64,000 bases of DNA from positions 143,502 to 207,501 of the forward strand of contig NZ_NFIV01000006.1 of the NCBI RefSeq assembly GCF_002159555.1, read 5' to 3'. The position numbers were made by a program, and so were the translations under genes. Every line of letters begins with the position of its first letter. Position 1 is the stretch's first letter. Source of the stretch: Muribaculum sp. An289 (GTDB taxonomy: Bacteria > Bacteroidota > Bacteroidia > Bacteroidales > UBA932). The notes under the pieces were generated by a model. It was not told where the DNA came from and searched no databases. It saw nothing but the letters and a program-made list of their open reading frames with translations. Shown here in pieces: positions 16,829 through 26,279 of this stretch.

Positions 16829-19519
16829 ATGGAAAATTACAAAGGACTGACTCCCGAAGAAGTGGAAGCGAGCCGGGCGGAACATGGCAGCAACATTCTG
16901 ACACCTCCCAAACGCAGACCGGTATGGCTGCAATTTCTGGACAAATTCAAGGACCCGATTATCAGGATACTTCTGATAGCGCTGCTCTTCTCTTTCGGAG
17001 TATCGGCCTATCATTATTTTGCCGAAGGGGCCGGGGCCAATGTGTTTTTCGAGCCTGCCGGGATTCTTGTCGCGATACTTCTCGCCACGCTTGTCGGCTT
17101 TATACTCGAACTCAGGGCGAACAAGGCTTTCGATGTACTGAACAAGGTCAATGACGACACTCCGGTGAAGGTATACCGGAGCGGCGAACTCGTGGAAGTG
17201 CCCAAGAAGGATGTGGTAGTAGGGGATATCGTGCTGCTCGAAACCGGTGAGGAAGTCCCGGCCGACGGGGAACTTCTCGAAGCGGTTTCGCTTTCCGTCA
17301 ACGAGTCCACGCTTACAGGGGAGCCGCTTGCACGCAAAGGCGTTGAAGCCGATACTCCGCAGGGGCTTGAGGCGACATATCCTTACCACCATGTGATGAA
17401 AGGCACAACCGTCTCGGAGGGCCGCGGAGTGATGAGGGTCTTTGCCGTAGGCGATGCTTCGGAGTACGGGAAGGTCTATGTGGCTTCGCAAATCGACTCT
17501 TCGACGAGGACCCCGCTCAACCAGCAGCTTGACAGGCTGAGCAAGGTGATTTCCATAGCGAGTTATATTATCGCCGGACTTATCGTAGTCGGCCGGCTTG
17601 CGGTCTATTTTCTTGACGGCCAGCATTCCGGAGATGCGTTTTCGTGGAGCGGCTTCGGAAGTTACCTGTTGAATACTTTCATGATAGCCGTTACCCTGAT
17701 AGTGGTTTCCGTTCCGGAAGGCCTGCCTATGAGCGTAACCCTCAGCCTTGCGCTCAGTATGAAGAGGATGCTTGCCTCCAACAATCTTGTCAGGAAAATA
17801 CATGCCTGCGAGACGATGGGCGCGGCTACCGTAATCTGTACCGACAAGACGGGAACGCTTACCCAGAACCGCATGACCGTGGCCGAGGCCAGGTTTCTTG
17901 TGGACGACAAGGTTCTGGTGGAACAAAGCATAGCGGCCAATTCCACGGCCCACATCAAGGAGGAGGACGGGAATGACAAGGTCATGGGAAATCCTACCGA
18001 AGGGGCTTTGCTCCTGTGGCTGAAATCACGCGGGGATGATCCGATGGCCCTGCGTGCCTCTTTCGAGGTATATGACCAGCTGACGTTTTCGACCGAAAGA
18101 AAATATATGGCGACAGTCGTGCGCCATGAAGGAAAATTGCGCCTTTTGATCAAAGGCGCTCCTGAAATAGTCCTCGGCCTGTGTACGGAGATTGCCGGAG
18201 GTGCCTCACGTGAAGAAATCCTGGAGATATTGAGGGGATGCCAGGCAAAGGCCATGAGGACCCTCGGTTTTGCCTATAAGGACATGGCGGCGGATGCGTA
18301 TCCGGAGGGGGCCCTCGATCCGAAATCCCCTGATACGGTCATCGGAGGTCTGACCTTCATAGGGCTGACGGCCATTTCCGACCCTGTCCGCCCTACTGTG
18401 CCGGCGGCAATCCGCAGCTGTATCGATGCCGGCATAGATGTGAAGATGGTGACGGGGGACACCTCGGTTACGGCGGCCGAAATAGGCCGTCAGGTGGGGC
18501 TTGTCCCGGAAGACGTGACTCTCGAACAGATACAGAGCGGCTTTGACGGCAACGGCAGGAGATTCCAGATTACGGGGCCTGAATTCGCCGCATTGTCGGA
18601 TGAGGAACTGGAGGCCTGTGTCTCGGATTTGAAGGTTATATCCCGGGCCCGTCCTTTGGACAAGGAGAGACTGGTGAAGACCCTCCAGAAAAAGGGAGAG
18701 GTGGTAGCCGTGACCGGGGACGGAACCAACGATGCTCCTGCCCTGAATGCGGCTCAGGTGGGATTGTCCATGGGAGACGGGACTTCAGTTGCCAAGGAAG
18801 CCAGTGACATAACAATCCTGGACAATTCTTTCGACAGCATTGTGAATGCCGTAGTATGGGGCCGTTCCCTTTACAAGAACATCCAGCGTTTCATACTCTT
18901 CCAGCTTACCATCAACGTGGTTGCCTCGTTGATTGTGCTTATCGGCGCCTTCATCGGCGAACAGTCCCCGCTGACTGTCACGCAGATGCTTTGGGTGAAC
19001 CTCATAATGGATACCTTTGCGGCCATCGCGCTTGCTTCGCTTCCTCCGACAAGGGATGTCCTGAAAGAGAAGCCGCGCCGCAGGAGCGATTTCATCATAA
19101 GCAGGAATATGGCAGCGCTGATTTTCGGAGTGGGCGCGGCTTTCGTGGCGGTGCTGATGTGGCTGCTGCTGTATTTCAGGAATGACGGCGACGGCCTTAC
19201 CACTTACGAACTTTCCATGTTCTTCACTGCCTTTGTGATGTTACAGTTATGGAACATGTTCAATGTAAAGGCGTTCATGACGGGAAAATCCGCTTTTTCA
19301 CACCTGTTTTCATCGAAAGGTTTTATCTGGATGGTCGTCGTGATACTTGCGGGCCAGATACTTATAACGACTTTCGGCGGCGAAATGTTTTCTGTAGTCC
19401 CTATCAGGCCTTTGGACTGGCTGAAGATTGTAGGGCTTACCTCGGCGGTTCTTTGGGTAGGGGAGATTGCTCGGCTTTTCTCTTCAATCGGAACTTCCCG
19501 CTCCCGAGGTTGCAGATGA
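16829..19519 (+). CDS. P-type Ca2+ ATPase, plasma-membrane (PMCA/type IIB-like)
   Basis: An 896-residue cation pump. In order: N-terminal cation ATPase domain (YKGLTPEEVEASRAEHGSN), helices, the actuator loop ESTLTGEP, the ion-binding PEGLP in helix 4 (VVSVPEGLPMSVTLSLALSM), the phosphorylation site DKTGTLTQNRM near residue 338, KGAPE of the nucleotide domain, the hinge VTGDGTNDAPALNAAQVG near 628, and four or more C-terminal helices. PEGLP together with the lengths fits calcium export at the inner membrane. Its last 83 bases overlap the convergent gene on the minus strand. The C-terminal tail IGTSRSRGCR after the last helix is short and basic and is probably set by that overlap. Confidence 0.9.
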   Translation: MENYKGLTPEEVEASRAEHGSNILTPPKRRPVWLQFLDKFKDPIIRILLIALLFSFGVSAYHYFAEGAGANVFFEPAGILVAILLATLVGFILELRANKAFDVLNKVNDDTPVKVYRSGELVEVPKKDVVVGDIVLLETGEEVPADGELLEAVSLSVNESTLTGEPLARKGVEADTPQGLEATYPYHHVMKGTTVSEGRGVMRVFAVGDASEYGKVYVASQIDSSTRTPLNQQLDRLSKVISIASYIIAGLIVVGRLAVYFLDGQHSGDAFSWSGFGSYLLNTFMIAVTLIVVSVPEGLPMSVTLSLALSMKRMLASNNLVRKIHACETMGAATVICTDKTGTLTQNRMTVAEARFLVDDKVLVEQSIAANSTAHIKEEDGNDKVMGNPTEGALLLWLKSRGDDPMALRASFEVYDQLTFSTERKYMATVVRHEGKLRLLIKGAPEIVLGLCTEIAGGASREEILEILRGCQAKAMRTLGFAYKDMAADAYPEGALDPKSPDTVIGGLTFIGLTAISDPVRPTVPAAIRSCIDAGIDVKMVTGDTSVTAAEIGRQVGLVPEDVTLEQIQSGFDGNGRRFQITGPEFAALSDEELEACVSDLKVISRARPLDKERLVKTLQKKGEVVAVTGDGTNDAPALNAAQVGLSMGDGTSVAKEASDITILDNSFDSIVNAVVWGRSLYKNIQRFILFQLTINVVASLIVLIGAFIGEQSPLTVTQMLWVNLIMDTFAAIALASLPPTRDVLKEKPRRRSDFIISRNMAALIFGVGAAFVAVLMWLLLYFRNDGDGLTTYELSMFFTAFVMLQLWNMFNVKAFMTGKSAFSHLFSSKGFIWMVVVILAGQILITTFGGEMFSVVPIRPLDWLKIVGLTSAVLWVGEIARLFSSIGTSRSRGCR

Positions 19520-20336
19520 TATATGCATCGGGGTCATTGCCGATGATTTCCGTTGCGGACTTTTCAGAGAGCCTTTTCATGGGCTCTCTTTTGTTTTCGC
19601 TTACGATGAAAGACTGCGGCGGCGTGACGTTTTCGAATGCGAAGCCAAGGGTTTCGTAAACCCTCCCGTCCGACCATTCGAGGTCGGCGTAGCTCATTAT
19701 GTCGTCAGGTGCCGTCTCCGCTATGAATGCGTTCAGCGATTTTCCCATGCCCCCGGCGATACGTATTCCGGGAAGGGATGCGTACCTTATCCATTCGTAT
19801 GATGAGACCGTACCTTCCGGCTTCTGCCATCTGCGTGCTCCGGAAAATGTGGATACCGCTATGAGCCGTCCCTCCTGTGAAAACGTTCCGTAGCGGTATT
19901 TGCATTTGGAACTCCCGTAACTGTGGTATCTGTCGAGAAAATCATCGGCTTCCGGCCCGGTTATGCGCCTTACCGTGCATTTCCTCCCCATTATCTGTTC
20001 GAAATGCGATATTCGTGCTTTTATCCTGAGCCTGATGTTCCCGTTTTCCCTGTACCATCTGTCCTCGTATATGACGGCGGCATCCATGGATTTCCGCAAA
20101 TGGCCCACGAAGGAAAGGATGGCGTCCGACCTTATCTGTGCCGCGAAGATTTCCCCTCTTTCGGTCTTCGGAGGCCTCGGGACAATCAGGAATCCGCATC
20201 GTCCGTCTCCGGCCTCCATGTTCCGGAAGGTGCAGGTGGCAAGCGCATATTCGGGAAAATCCCGCAAGGGACGTGTTATTTCCGTTTCCTTGCAGGCTTC
20301 CCGTAAAAATCCTATGGCTTCATCGCTGAAATTCAT
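19437..20336 (-). CDS. Protein with a phage-type GNAT/Mom-like motif, function unknown
   Basis: A 299-residue protein starting at MNFSDEAIG. Residues about 115-245 carry the pattern of a domain found in phage proteins and bacterial relatives related to the Mom/GNAT acyltransferase fold: a tyrosine/lysine-rich strand YHSYGSSKCKYRYG, a FSGARRW segment, a WIRYASLPGIRIAGGMGKSL stretch, and MSYADLEWSDGRVYETLGF near 214-232 (pattern S-Y-x-D-x-x-W-S-x-G-x-x-Y-x-x-L-G-F). In phages this domain precedes or replaces homing nuclease or DNA-modification modules. The N-terminal 110 residues are not recognised. The tail overlaps the Ca2+ ATPase gene by 83 bases. Start chosen because the longer frame runs into AT-rich intergenic sequence. 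Confidence 0.65.
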   Translation of the reverse strand: MNFSDEAIGFLREACKETEITRPLRDFPEYALATCTFRNMEAGDGRCGFLIVPRPPKTERGEIFAAQIRSDAILSFVGHLRKSMDAAVIYEDRWYRENGNIRLRIKARISHFEQIMGRKCTVRRITGPEADDFLDRYHSYGSSKCKYRYGTFSQEGRLIAVSTFSGARRWQKPEGTVSSYEWIRYASLPGIRIAGGMGKSLNAFIAETAPDDIMSYADLEWSDGRVYETLGFAFENVTPPQSFIVSENKREPMKRLSEKSATEIIGNDPDAYIICNLGSGKFRLKRKAEQSPLPKEPPR

Positions 20337-20765
20337 TGTCTTTCTTCTCCAGAATGGTTTTAATGCCGCGCAATTTAGAAAATAAAATGTAAATGTCAAA
20401 AAACTGGCGGCGGATTTTGCCTGCTTGTTTCGCACTGGAATTTTTCACCCCATATCCATGAGGTGGTTTTTGAAATTACTGACAATCAGTGTGTTATAAA
20501 AATGCGAGCTGTCTTTGGGTACTTTCCGATGTACCCAAGCGTAGGAGTGATTTTGGTAAAATATTGAATATCAATACGTTGTAAGAATGATGGCTGGCTG
20601 TGAAGTTGGAAAATATGCCGGCATTTTCTGGCGCGGAAATACAGGTTCCCAGGCCTCCCGGAAAAAGTGTCCCGTCCTGAAAAAGGTTTACCTGTCCCGC
20701 CAAAAAATTGCAAAATGTCATATTTTTTTGTATTTTGCAACAATCGTTTTTAATCAATTGGAGTT
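20337..20765. other. Intergenic region holding one paired-core repeat
   Basis: This 429-base stretch between two divergent genes holds no gene that I can support. It contains repeat element A (20441-20613) and an A+T-rich 5' region for the small membrane protein gene, with GGAG just before its ATG. No clear TAnnTTTG box was found for either neighbour. Confidence 0.6.
20441..20613. repeat. Paired-core intergenic repeat, element A
   Basis: A 173-base element that is colinear without gaps with element D (27418-27590). It contains two copies of an A+T-rich core (TACTGACAATCAGTGTGTTA near 20477 and ATATTGAATATCAATACGTT near 20562), each followed within about 10 bases by a GC-rich arm (GCTGTCTTTGGGTA and GGCTGGCTGTGAAG). 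The first arm folds with TACCCAAGCG downstream. It lies between divergent genes. Confidence 0.75.
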
Positions 20766-21161
20766 ATGAAAATCATGAAATTGTTCAATGACCGGGCAAT
20801 GGGGTTTTTCTCCATAGGTGCTTTATTCGGACTTTTGCTTTGCATGAGGAGTGAAGGCCTGCATGTTTTAAATATCGTCATGTGGGTCGTGGCCGGATTG
20901 TTCCTGCTGCTGTTCCTTGTAAGGATGTTTGTCCTGTTGTTTGGCAAGGAAGCAAGATTCCTGGCAATGAAAGACAGTGGAACGGGACTGGAAAGATTCG
21001 CCTTTCCTGCCATACTGCTGCTTTTCACTGTCGAGTTTTATTGCAGGGAAAATATGACGGCGGCCGTAGTGGCGCTCATCCTTTTCGTCCTGTCTTTGCT
21101 CGGGACTATATTGCTGGCAATCAAGGATTCTTCGGAGTCGCGGAATCAGCCTGAAAAATAA
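20766..21161 (+). CDS. Small membrane protein of unknown function
   Basis: A 131-residue protein with four predicted hydrophobic segments: MGFFSIGALFGLLLCM, IVMWVVAGLFLLLFLVRMFV, FAFPAILLLFTVEFYC, and VVALILFVLSLLGTILLAI, with a hydrophilic KDSSESRNQPEK tail. I do not recognise a family. A second, shorter relative lies at 26450-26773 on the same strand, on the far side of the Xus operon: WVV-GLFLL-F-VR, F-FPA-LLLF-VEF and A-ALI-FVL are shared. GGAG precedes the ATG. It is convergent with the Xus operon across repeat element B. Confidence 0.65.
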   Translation: MKIMKLFNDRAMGFFSIGALFGLLLCMRSEGLHVLNIVMWVVAGLFLLLFLVRMFVLLFGKEARFLAMKDSGTGLERFAFPAILLLFTVEFYCRENMTAAVVALILFVLSLLGTILLAIKDSSESRNQPEK

Positions 21162-21181
21162 CCATGCCCACCTTCTTTGAA

Positions 21182-21372
21182 GCACGCCCCGACTTAATCT
21201 GAGTGTGCTGTTTTGTGCTGATGTACAGTGTTTTATCGTTGTAATAATATTTTATGAATGTGGATTTCAAAGGGTTCCGAACCCCTTGAAATCCACGGTA
21301 ATTTTCGGTGCTCTCTTTATAAGTTATTGATTCATAATATCTTACAATTGGAAAAATTAAATCGGGGTGTGC
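21182..21372. repeat. Paired-core intergenic repeat, element B
   Basis: A 191-base element bounded by an imperfect 17-base inverted repeat, GCACGCCCCGACTTAAT (21182-21198) and ATTAAATCGGGGTGTGC (21356-21372). Inside is a long hairpin, GTGGATTTCAA / TTGAAATCCAC (21260-21270 and 21286-21296) with inner GGGTT/AACCC, and the A+T core TTATTGATTCATAATATCTT near 21323. It fills the gap between two convergent genes and could serve as a terminator for both. Confidence 0.65.
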
Positions 21373-21375
21373 CCG

Positions 21376-22356
21376 TCATTTTTTCAATCTTCTAAGCCAC
21401 AGCCAATAGCCTGTCAGGGGAAGTGTGCCTCCGATGAGGGCGGCTATGAAATAAAGTATCTTGCTCCAGATTCCGCCCCATGTGCCGGTGTGCAGTGAGA
21501 ATATCAGGCCTTTCAGTTGGCCCGGTTCCGCGCCTGCGACTGCATAGAACGCCTCGCGGTACCAGCCGAAAGACCATGTAAGGCCGGTGAGGGCCATGAC
21601 AAGGAGCAAAATCAGGCTGTAGAATCCCAATGAAACGTGGCTGTCGTAAAGAAAACGTTTCCAGCCCTTGGTGCATGAGAGGCCGAGCCTTGCGCGGAGC
21701 ATCCGGGAACCTTTGGGCAGCCAAATCGCAAGACCGCTGATCAGGATTACGACCATCAGCAATGTACTTATGCCGACAATGGTTTTCCCGACAGTCTTTT
21801 CTCCCTTGGCTGCCGGTATGTCCATCAGCCATCGGTGCAGTTGGCGTACCGCTGTGAAAAATCCGCTTCTTTCCACCCAGCCGTTGATTTCGCCAGTATA
21901 GGGATTTACGCTCAGGGCCTTTCTTCCGCCGCCCTTGAATGTAACCATTGCGCAACCGTTTTCCCTGTCCGGAAGCCTGACGTTTGCCACCTCGGTCCGC
22001 TTTGCCACTCCCGCTGACCCGGCTGTTTCCGGCAGCCCGGCCACCTCGGCCCGGGCGCTTGCTTCGGCCCGCCTGTCGCCGTCGGCGCCGGAAACGGCGT
22101 TATCAGGGGCAGGCATGCCAGGAGCTCCGTCCGCACCTGGAACAACGGCGCCCGAGGCATTGAGAGCTTTTGCTATTTCCTCACCGGACATCATTGCGGA
22201 GCCCTCGGGAACTTCACATCTGTATAGATGCGGGTGCGCAAGTGCGAGAATTTCCTTTTCGAAAACGAGGATTGCCCCGGTAAGGCAGGTTATGCTGATA
22301 ATCAGCCCTATCGGGACGGAAATCCACAGGTGTATTTTCCTGAAAAAACGTCTCAT
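21376..22356 (-). CDS. xusC: PepSY-associated inner-membrane protein, XusC-like
   Basis: A 326-residue protein with four helices: [27 protein letters not shown] at the N terminus, [23 protein letters not shown], a helix with [24 protein letters not shown], and [19 protein letters not shown] near the end. The pattern, with RKIHLWI and LHRWLMD, is the PepSY-TM family. In Bacteroides thetaiotaomicron the analogous protein XusC acts with XusA and XusB in xenosiderophore utilisation, presumably in iron reduction or passage across the inner membrane. Its periplasmic loop carries an unusual Ala/Gly/Pro-rich stretch of about 60 residues (roughly 65-125) absent from typical members. Start codon overlaps the stop of xusB (ATGA), so the genes are translationally coupled. 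Confidence 0.75.
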   Translation of the reverse strand: MRRFFRKIHLWISVPIGLIISITCLTGAILVFEKEILALAHPHLYRCEVPEGSAMMSGEEIAKALNASGAVVPGADGAPGMPAPDNAVSGADGDRRAEASARAEVAGLPETAGSAGVAKRTEVANVRLPDRENGCAMVTFKGGGRKALSVNPYTGEINGWVERSGFFTAVRQLHRWLMDIPAAKGEKTVGKTIVGISTLLMVVILISGLAIWLPKGSRMLRARLGLSCTKGWKRFLYDSHVSLGFYSLILLLVMALTGLTWSFGWYREAFYAVAGAEPGQLKGLIFSLHTGTWGGIWSKILYFIAALIGGTLPLTGYWLWLRRLKK

Positions 22357-23744
22357 TTTTGTACTTTCAGTTTTCCTGCGCGGCTTATCGCATCGGCCTC
22401 TACCGACAGTCCCTTGCTTGCCTGTCCTGTCCTTGCATCGATTTTATAGAATGCCGGACGTTCTCCGCCGGTTACGGTCACCGCGATATAGATGTTGCCG
22501 CCCTCGCTGTAAGGCTCGCCTCCGAAACCAGCAAGGTCGTCCGGCAGGCCGGTTACAGGGGTGATGCTCCTGTCTTCACCCTTGAATATGGCAAGCTCGT
22601 TCGTGTTGGCGTTGCGGCCGTCGTTTATCATGCTCTCCACCCCGTCCTTGTAAAGCTGAAGAAGGAAATAATCTTCGGTAATGTGCCAGCATCTGAAGAT
22701 AGGATGTCCCGTCCCGAGTTCTTCAATATTTACGTAATATGAAGGGTCGAATTCCGTTTCCCCGGCCTTGATGCGGACTACTCCCGAAGGAAGCGTGCCG
22801 GTGACTTTCTTCAAGTCGGAAGTGGAGACGGCCGTGCGCCCGTAACCTGGTGAAAATACATAAAGGTCTCCGTTGCCGGCTGCCCAGATGGTCTGATAGT
22901 ACTGGCTCCTCATACGCCCGCTTGCAAAACCGATTTTTCCTGTTCTCGCTATTACTGGAGTTTCGTCGAAACTGTCCCCGCTGTAGATTGCCACGAAGGC
23001 CGAATCAGGGAACTGGGTGGACGGTATTACTCCGGCCGTGTAGCTCCCGCTTCCCTGCCCGCCGTCTTGCGTGGTTACGAGTTCGGGGTCGGTCACTTTG
23101 TCGGGCCATTGTCCGATGCCGTACTTGCTCATTCCCATAGGGACTACGGAGGTGTAAAGTTTTCCGTTAGCCTCCACGAAGCCGGCAAAGGTCACTTTCT
23201 CCCCGTTGCCGAGGTAATTCTCGGCATTTGTCGAGCTTTCGTACTGTGAGCCGTCGTTGGCGTTCAGGTAGTTGAACAGCAGGGCCTGTGCTATGTTGCC
23301 TTCTTCGTCGGTGGTGTTGGAATCCCCGGTGGATGCGGTGATTACGTTTTCACCCCAAAGCCCGTATGTGGTAATCCTGTTGAATTCGTAGATGTATTTT
23401 TCTTCCGGAAGTCCGCTCGCGTTCAGATAATATGATGCGCCCGTGCCGCTTCCTCCGTCATTGTAGGCGAGGGAAAATACATAGTTCATGTCTTTGTAAA
23501 TCCAGTATGTGCCCCCGATTACTTCGGTGCCTGAATTGCGGGTGGTCACTTCGCCCGAATCCAGAGTTTCCGATGTTATGAGATAACTCACGCCGTCTAC
23601 CTGAGCCGCAATGACATACAGTTCTTCGGCATCGGTCGGGTTTTCCGGCCCTTCATTGATGTTCCCTTTTTCGCAGGAACTTGCCGCAAGCGCCGCTGTC
23701 AGGACGAGGGACGCTGAAATCCCTTTAAAAATAATTTTCTTCAT
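22353..23744 (-). CDS. xusB: DUF4374 surface lipoprotein, XusB-like
   Basis: A 463-residue predicted lipoprotein: [24 protein letters not shown] then EKGNINEGP. The mature part is a DUF4374 beta-propeller-like protein, with repeated short strands such as [36 protein letters not shown] and [15 protein letters not shown]. In Bacteroides thetaiotaomicron the DUF4374 lipoprotein XusB binds enterobactin-type siderophores at the cell surface and passes them to XusA. Position between the TonB-dependent receptor and the PepSY protein matches that operon. The siderophore specificity here is unknown. Confidence 0.8.
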   Translation of the reverse strand: MKKIIFKGISASLVLTAALAASSCEKGNINEGPENPTDAEELYVIAAQVDGVSYLITSETLDSGEVTTRNSGTEVIGGTYWIYKDMNYVFSLAYNDGGSGTGASYYLNASGLPEEKYIYEFNRITTYGLWGENVITASTGDSNTTDEEGNIAQALLFNYLNANDGSQYESSTNAENYLGNGEKVTFAGFVEANGKLYTSVVPMGMSKYGIGQWPDKVTDPELVTTQDGGQGSGSYTAGVIPSTQFPDSAFVAIYSGDSFDETPVIARTGKIGFASGRMRSQYYQTIWAAGNGDLYVFSPGYGRTAVSTSDLKKVTGTLPSGVVRIKAGETEFDPSYYVNIEELGTGHPIFRCWHITEDYFLLQLYKDGVESMINDGRNANTNELAIFKGEDRSITPVTGLPDDLAGFGGEPYSEGGNIYIAVTVTGGERPAFYKIDARTGQASKGLSVEADAISRAGKLKVQK

Positions 23745-23801
23745 TTTCCTTATGCTTTTAATTATTGTTTTTCTGAAAAATCTTTATTTGTCTTTTGATA
23801 G

Positions 23802-26222
23802 TCAATTGCTTCCGAAATGGACCCTGATTTTCAGGTAAAACGCCCTTCCGGCTTTCTGAAGGCTGAAATTGTCATAAAGCTTTTCGTCGGTAAAGTTCCT
23901 GCATTCGAAAGAAATGTTGTAACGACCGTCGCTGATGCTGTAAGTCAGGGAAATATTGTGCGAAAACTGGGTAGGGACATAGTTTTTGGAGTCCTTGTGC
24001 CCGATGTTTTCCCAATAAAGCGGGAACTCGTGCTGCCAGAAATTGTCGTAACTTACCGTCAGCGTATTTCCTTTCGCGAAGAGGTCGTTCCAATAAAAAT
24101 TGGCATCGAAGCCGGCGTATCTGTAAGGGATATTCGGCAGCCGGACCTTGTAGTGCATGCTTTCCTGAAGCGAACCGCCGGTCCATGTCTTTTCGAAATC
24201 CCGCGTGTCGATATCGTTGTACGTGACCCCGGCATCGAACCATTTGGAATAAGAATATCTCAGGGAGATGTTGTAGCCCATTGTGCGGACATGCCCGTGG
24301 TTCTCGTAGATGCCGAACTGGGTGCTTCCGTGCTTGCCGAGCCCGCGTTTTATGTAGTCCTTGGTATTGCGGAAGATGAAACTTCCTTCGGCATAGATGC
24401 GGTGCCCTCCTTCGAAATCGTGACCGTAACTCAGGTTGAGGTTCACGTTGTCGCTTTTTTCGGGTCTCAAGTCCGTTTTCCCGGCTTCGAGGTCTTCGTC
24501 TCCGAAGAGTTCATCCGTCGTAGGCAGCCTGTATGCCTTTTCGTATGAAAGTTTTATCTGGAACCCCCTCAGCGGGATGTACGTCCCGGCGATGCCGTAT
24601 CCGAACGAATCGGTAGTCCGCTCCATGCTTATGTAGTCTCCAACCCCGTCGGAACTTTGGGACACCGGCCCCTGGTTGTATTGGTTGTAGTATTTTCCGA
24701 AAACCGACACGTTCCATTTCCGCGAGAGTGCAAGGCGGTAGGAGAGTCCCGTGATGTTTTTCCGGGTCACTTTCGGGATGTCGAAGGCCGTAAGGACCGA
24801 TGAAGTGCCTATGTATGAGCGACTTTTGCGCCGGAAGTCGCTGGTTATATGGTTGAAGGTGAAGGTGTGGGCCTTGCCGAGACGGTAATTGATGTTTACC
24901 GAAGCGTTGATATTGGTGTTTTTCGATTCGCTGTTCTGGTAAGACTGTTCCCCTTTCGTGTCCTTGATATAATATTCCCCGTACCAGTTGTAGTATCTTG
25001 CGGAAGTATCGATGTTCCTTGTAATGTTATAATTAAAATTGGCCGCAACGGTGACGTCGAGTCCTTTGACGAAAAGGTTGCGTTTGACGTATTCGAGCGA
25101 TGGGGAGACCGACCAGCCTTTGCGGTGTTTCTGTCCGAAAACAATCTCTTGATATACTCCGGTCTGTATGTCTTTGTAAAAATTGGAATACGAAACCCCG
25201 AAGATGAGCCTGTCGGCCCAGTCTTTCCCGGCTACTCCGAGTTTTGCCATCACGACTTCGTTGTGGAAGGTGTCATGGAAACGCCTTACATGTTTTATGT
25301 CGTTTTTGTCCACTGGGAGCTTGTGTACGTTCCCGTTTTCGTCCGTTTCGAATTCCCTTACCCAGTTGTCGATATAGTAGCTGTTGTCGGAATAATTCTG
25401 GAAGGCGTTGACTTCGTATGTAAAACCGTTTTCGAGAGTCTGGCCGAAATTCACGTATGACTTGTGCGTGTTGAACGACCCGTAGGAATACGAGGCGTCC
25501 ACATGCCATTTCGGCCTAGCCTTGTCGGTTACGATGTTGATTACTCCTCCGATTGCATCCGTTCCGAAGGATACCGGAACCACCCCTTTGTACACCTCTA
25601 TACGTTCCGCGAAATTTACCGGTATGTTGTTGATGTCGAATGCAGTTCCGGCACCTTCCTGAGGCACTCCGTCGATGAAGACTTTTACGTGTTTCCCGCT
25701 GAATCCGTCCAGCATCAGCTGCATGTCCGAGCCTACTCCCCCTGATTCGCGCAGCTTCATGCCCGGCAGCCTTGTGAGGGCGTCCCCGAGGTTTTTCGCG
25801 GAATTCCTGAGGCCTTTGGTCTCGACTGCCACGGCGTTGAATGCGGAACGTTTTACCCTTCCGATGGCATTTCCGGTGACTACGGATGCTTCGAGGCGGG
25901 TGGCTTCGTGTCTGAGCCTTACATTGTGTTTCAATGCTTCTCCCTCCGGGATGTCTACTGTCTGTTCATACTTTTCAAATCCCAGAGCGGAGACAATCAA
26001 GGTATATTCGCCGGCAGGGGCTTCAAGCCTGTAATGGCCGTGCCTGTCGGTGTAACAGTTGTATTCCGTGCCTTTAAGCAGTACCGTGGCGTAGTCGATG
26101 ATTTCGCCTTCCGTGGAAGATATTTTTCCGAATATGGAGCCGGGTTGCGCCTTTGCCGTGAAAATGCCTGTCAATATCAGGACGGACACTGCGGCGAGTC
26201 GTCGTAATCCGTAAAATGTCAT
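23802..26222 (-). CDS. xusA: TonB-dependent siderophore receptor, XusA-like
   Basis: An 806-residue outer-membrane receptor. The signal (LRRLAAVSVLILTGIFTAKAQ) is followed by a carboxypeptidase-regulatory-like beta domain (GSIFGKISSTEGEIIDYATVL), a plug (LGDALTRLPGMKLRESGGVG, then KVFIDGVPQEGAG and EVYKGVVPVSFGTDAIGGVI) and a 22-strand barrel. Final residues are KIRVHFGSN, so the usual terminal aromatic is displaced by three residues. It is the first gene of xusA-xusB-xusC. No FecI/FecR regulators are adjacent. The start MTFYGLRRLA is used; a 19-residue upstream extension in frame (MCGKREV...) lacks a signal character and runs into the promoter region. Confidence 0.85.
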   Translation of the reverse strand: MTFYGLRRLAAVSVLILTGIFTAKAQPGSIFGKISSTEGEIIDYATVLLKGTEYNCYTDRHGHYRLEAPAGEYTLIVSALGFEKYEQTVDIPEGEALKHNVRLRHEATRLEASVVTGNAIGRVKRSAFNAVAVETKGLRNSAKNLGDALTRLPGMKLRESGGVGSDMQLMLDGFSGKHVKVFIDGVPQEGAGTAFDINNIPVNFAERIEVYKGVVPVSFGTDAIGGVINIVTDKARPKWHVDASYSYGSFNTHKSYVNFGQTLENGFTYEVNAFQNYSDNSYYIDNWVREFETDENGNVHKLPVDKNDIKHVRRFHDTFHNEVVMAKLGVAGKDWADRLIFGVSYSNFYKDIQTGVYQEIVFGQKHRKGWSVSPSLEYVKRNLFVKGLDVTVAANFNYNITRNIDTSARYYNWYGEYYIKDTKGEQSYQNSESKNTNINASVNINYRLGKAHTFTFNHITSDFRRKSRSYIGTSSVLTAFDIPKVTRKNITGLSYRLALSRKWNVSVFGKYYNQYNQGPVSQSSDGVGDYISMERTTDSFGYGIAGTYIPLRGFQIKLSYEKAYRLPTTDELFGDEDLEAGKTDLRPEKSDNVNLNLSYGHDFEGGHRIYAEGSFIFRNTKDYIKRGLGKHGSTQFGIYENHGHVRTMGYNISLRYSYSKWFDAGVTYNDIDTRDFEKTWTGGSLQESMHYKVRLPNIPYRYAGFDANFYWNDLFAKGNTLTVSYDNFWQHEFPLYWENIGHKDSKNYVPTQFSHNISLTYSISDGRYNISFECRNFTDEKLYDNFSLQKAGRAFYLKIRVHFGSN

Positions 26223-26248
26223 ATCTGTGTTTTTTGCGTTTTCGCCCG

Positions 26249-26256
26249 CAAAGTAA
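26249..26256 (-). promoter_or_regulatory. Possible -7 element of the Xus operon
   Basis: TTACTTTG on the minus strand is one base from TAnnTTTG and sits 26 bases before the xusA start. No palindrome that I would call a Fur box is obvious beside it. Confidence 0.3.
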
Positions 26257-26279
26257 CAGACTTCCCGTTTCCCGCACAA

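Noticed and set aside
16694..17953. Open frame of 419 codons on the minus strand opposite the Ca2+ ATPase
   Set aside because: Antisense to clear P-type ATPase motifs; rich in His, Arg and Gly as antisense frames here are; no domain seen.
21182..21372. Element B as an insertion sequence or MITE with terminal inverted repeats
   Set aside because: No target-site duplication was seen at the ends and the core is shared with elements whose ends differ, so a transposon reading is not favoured.
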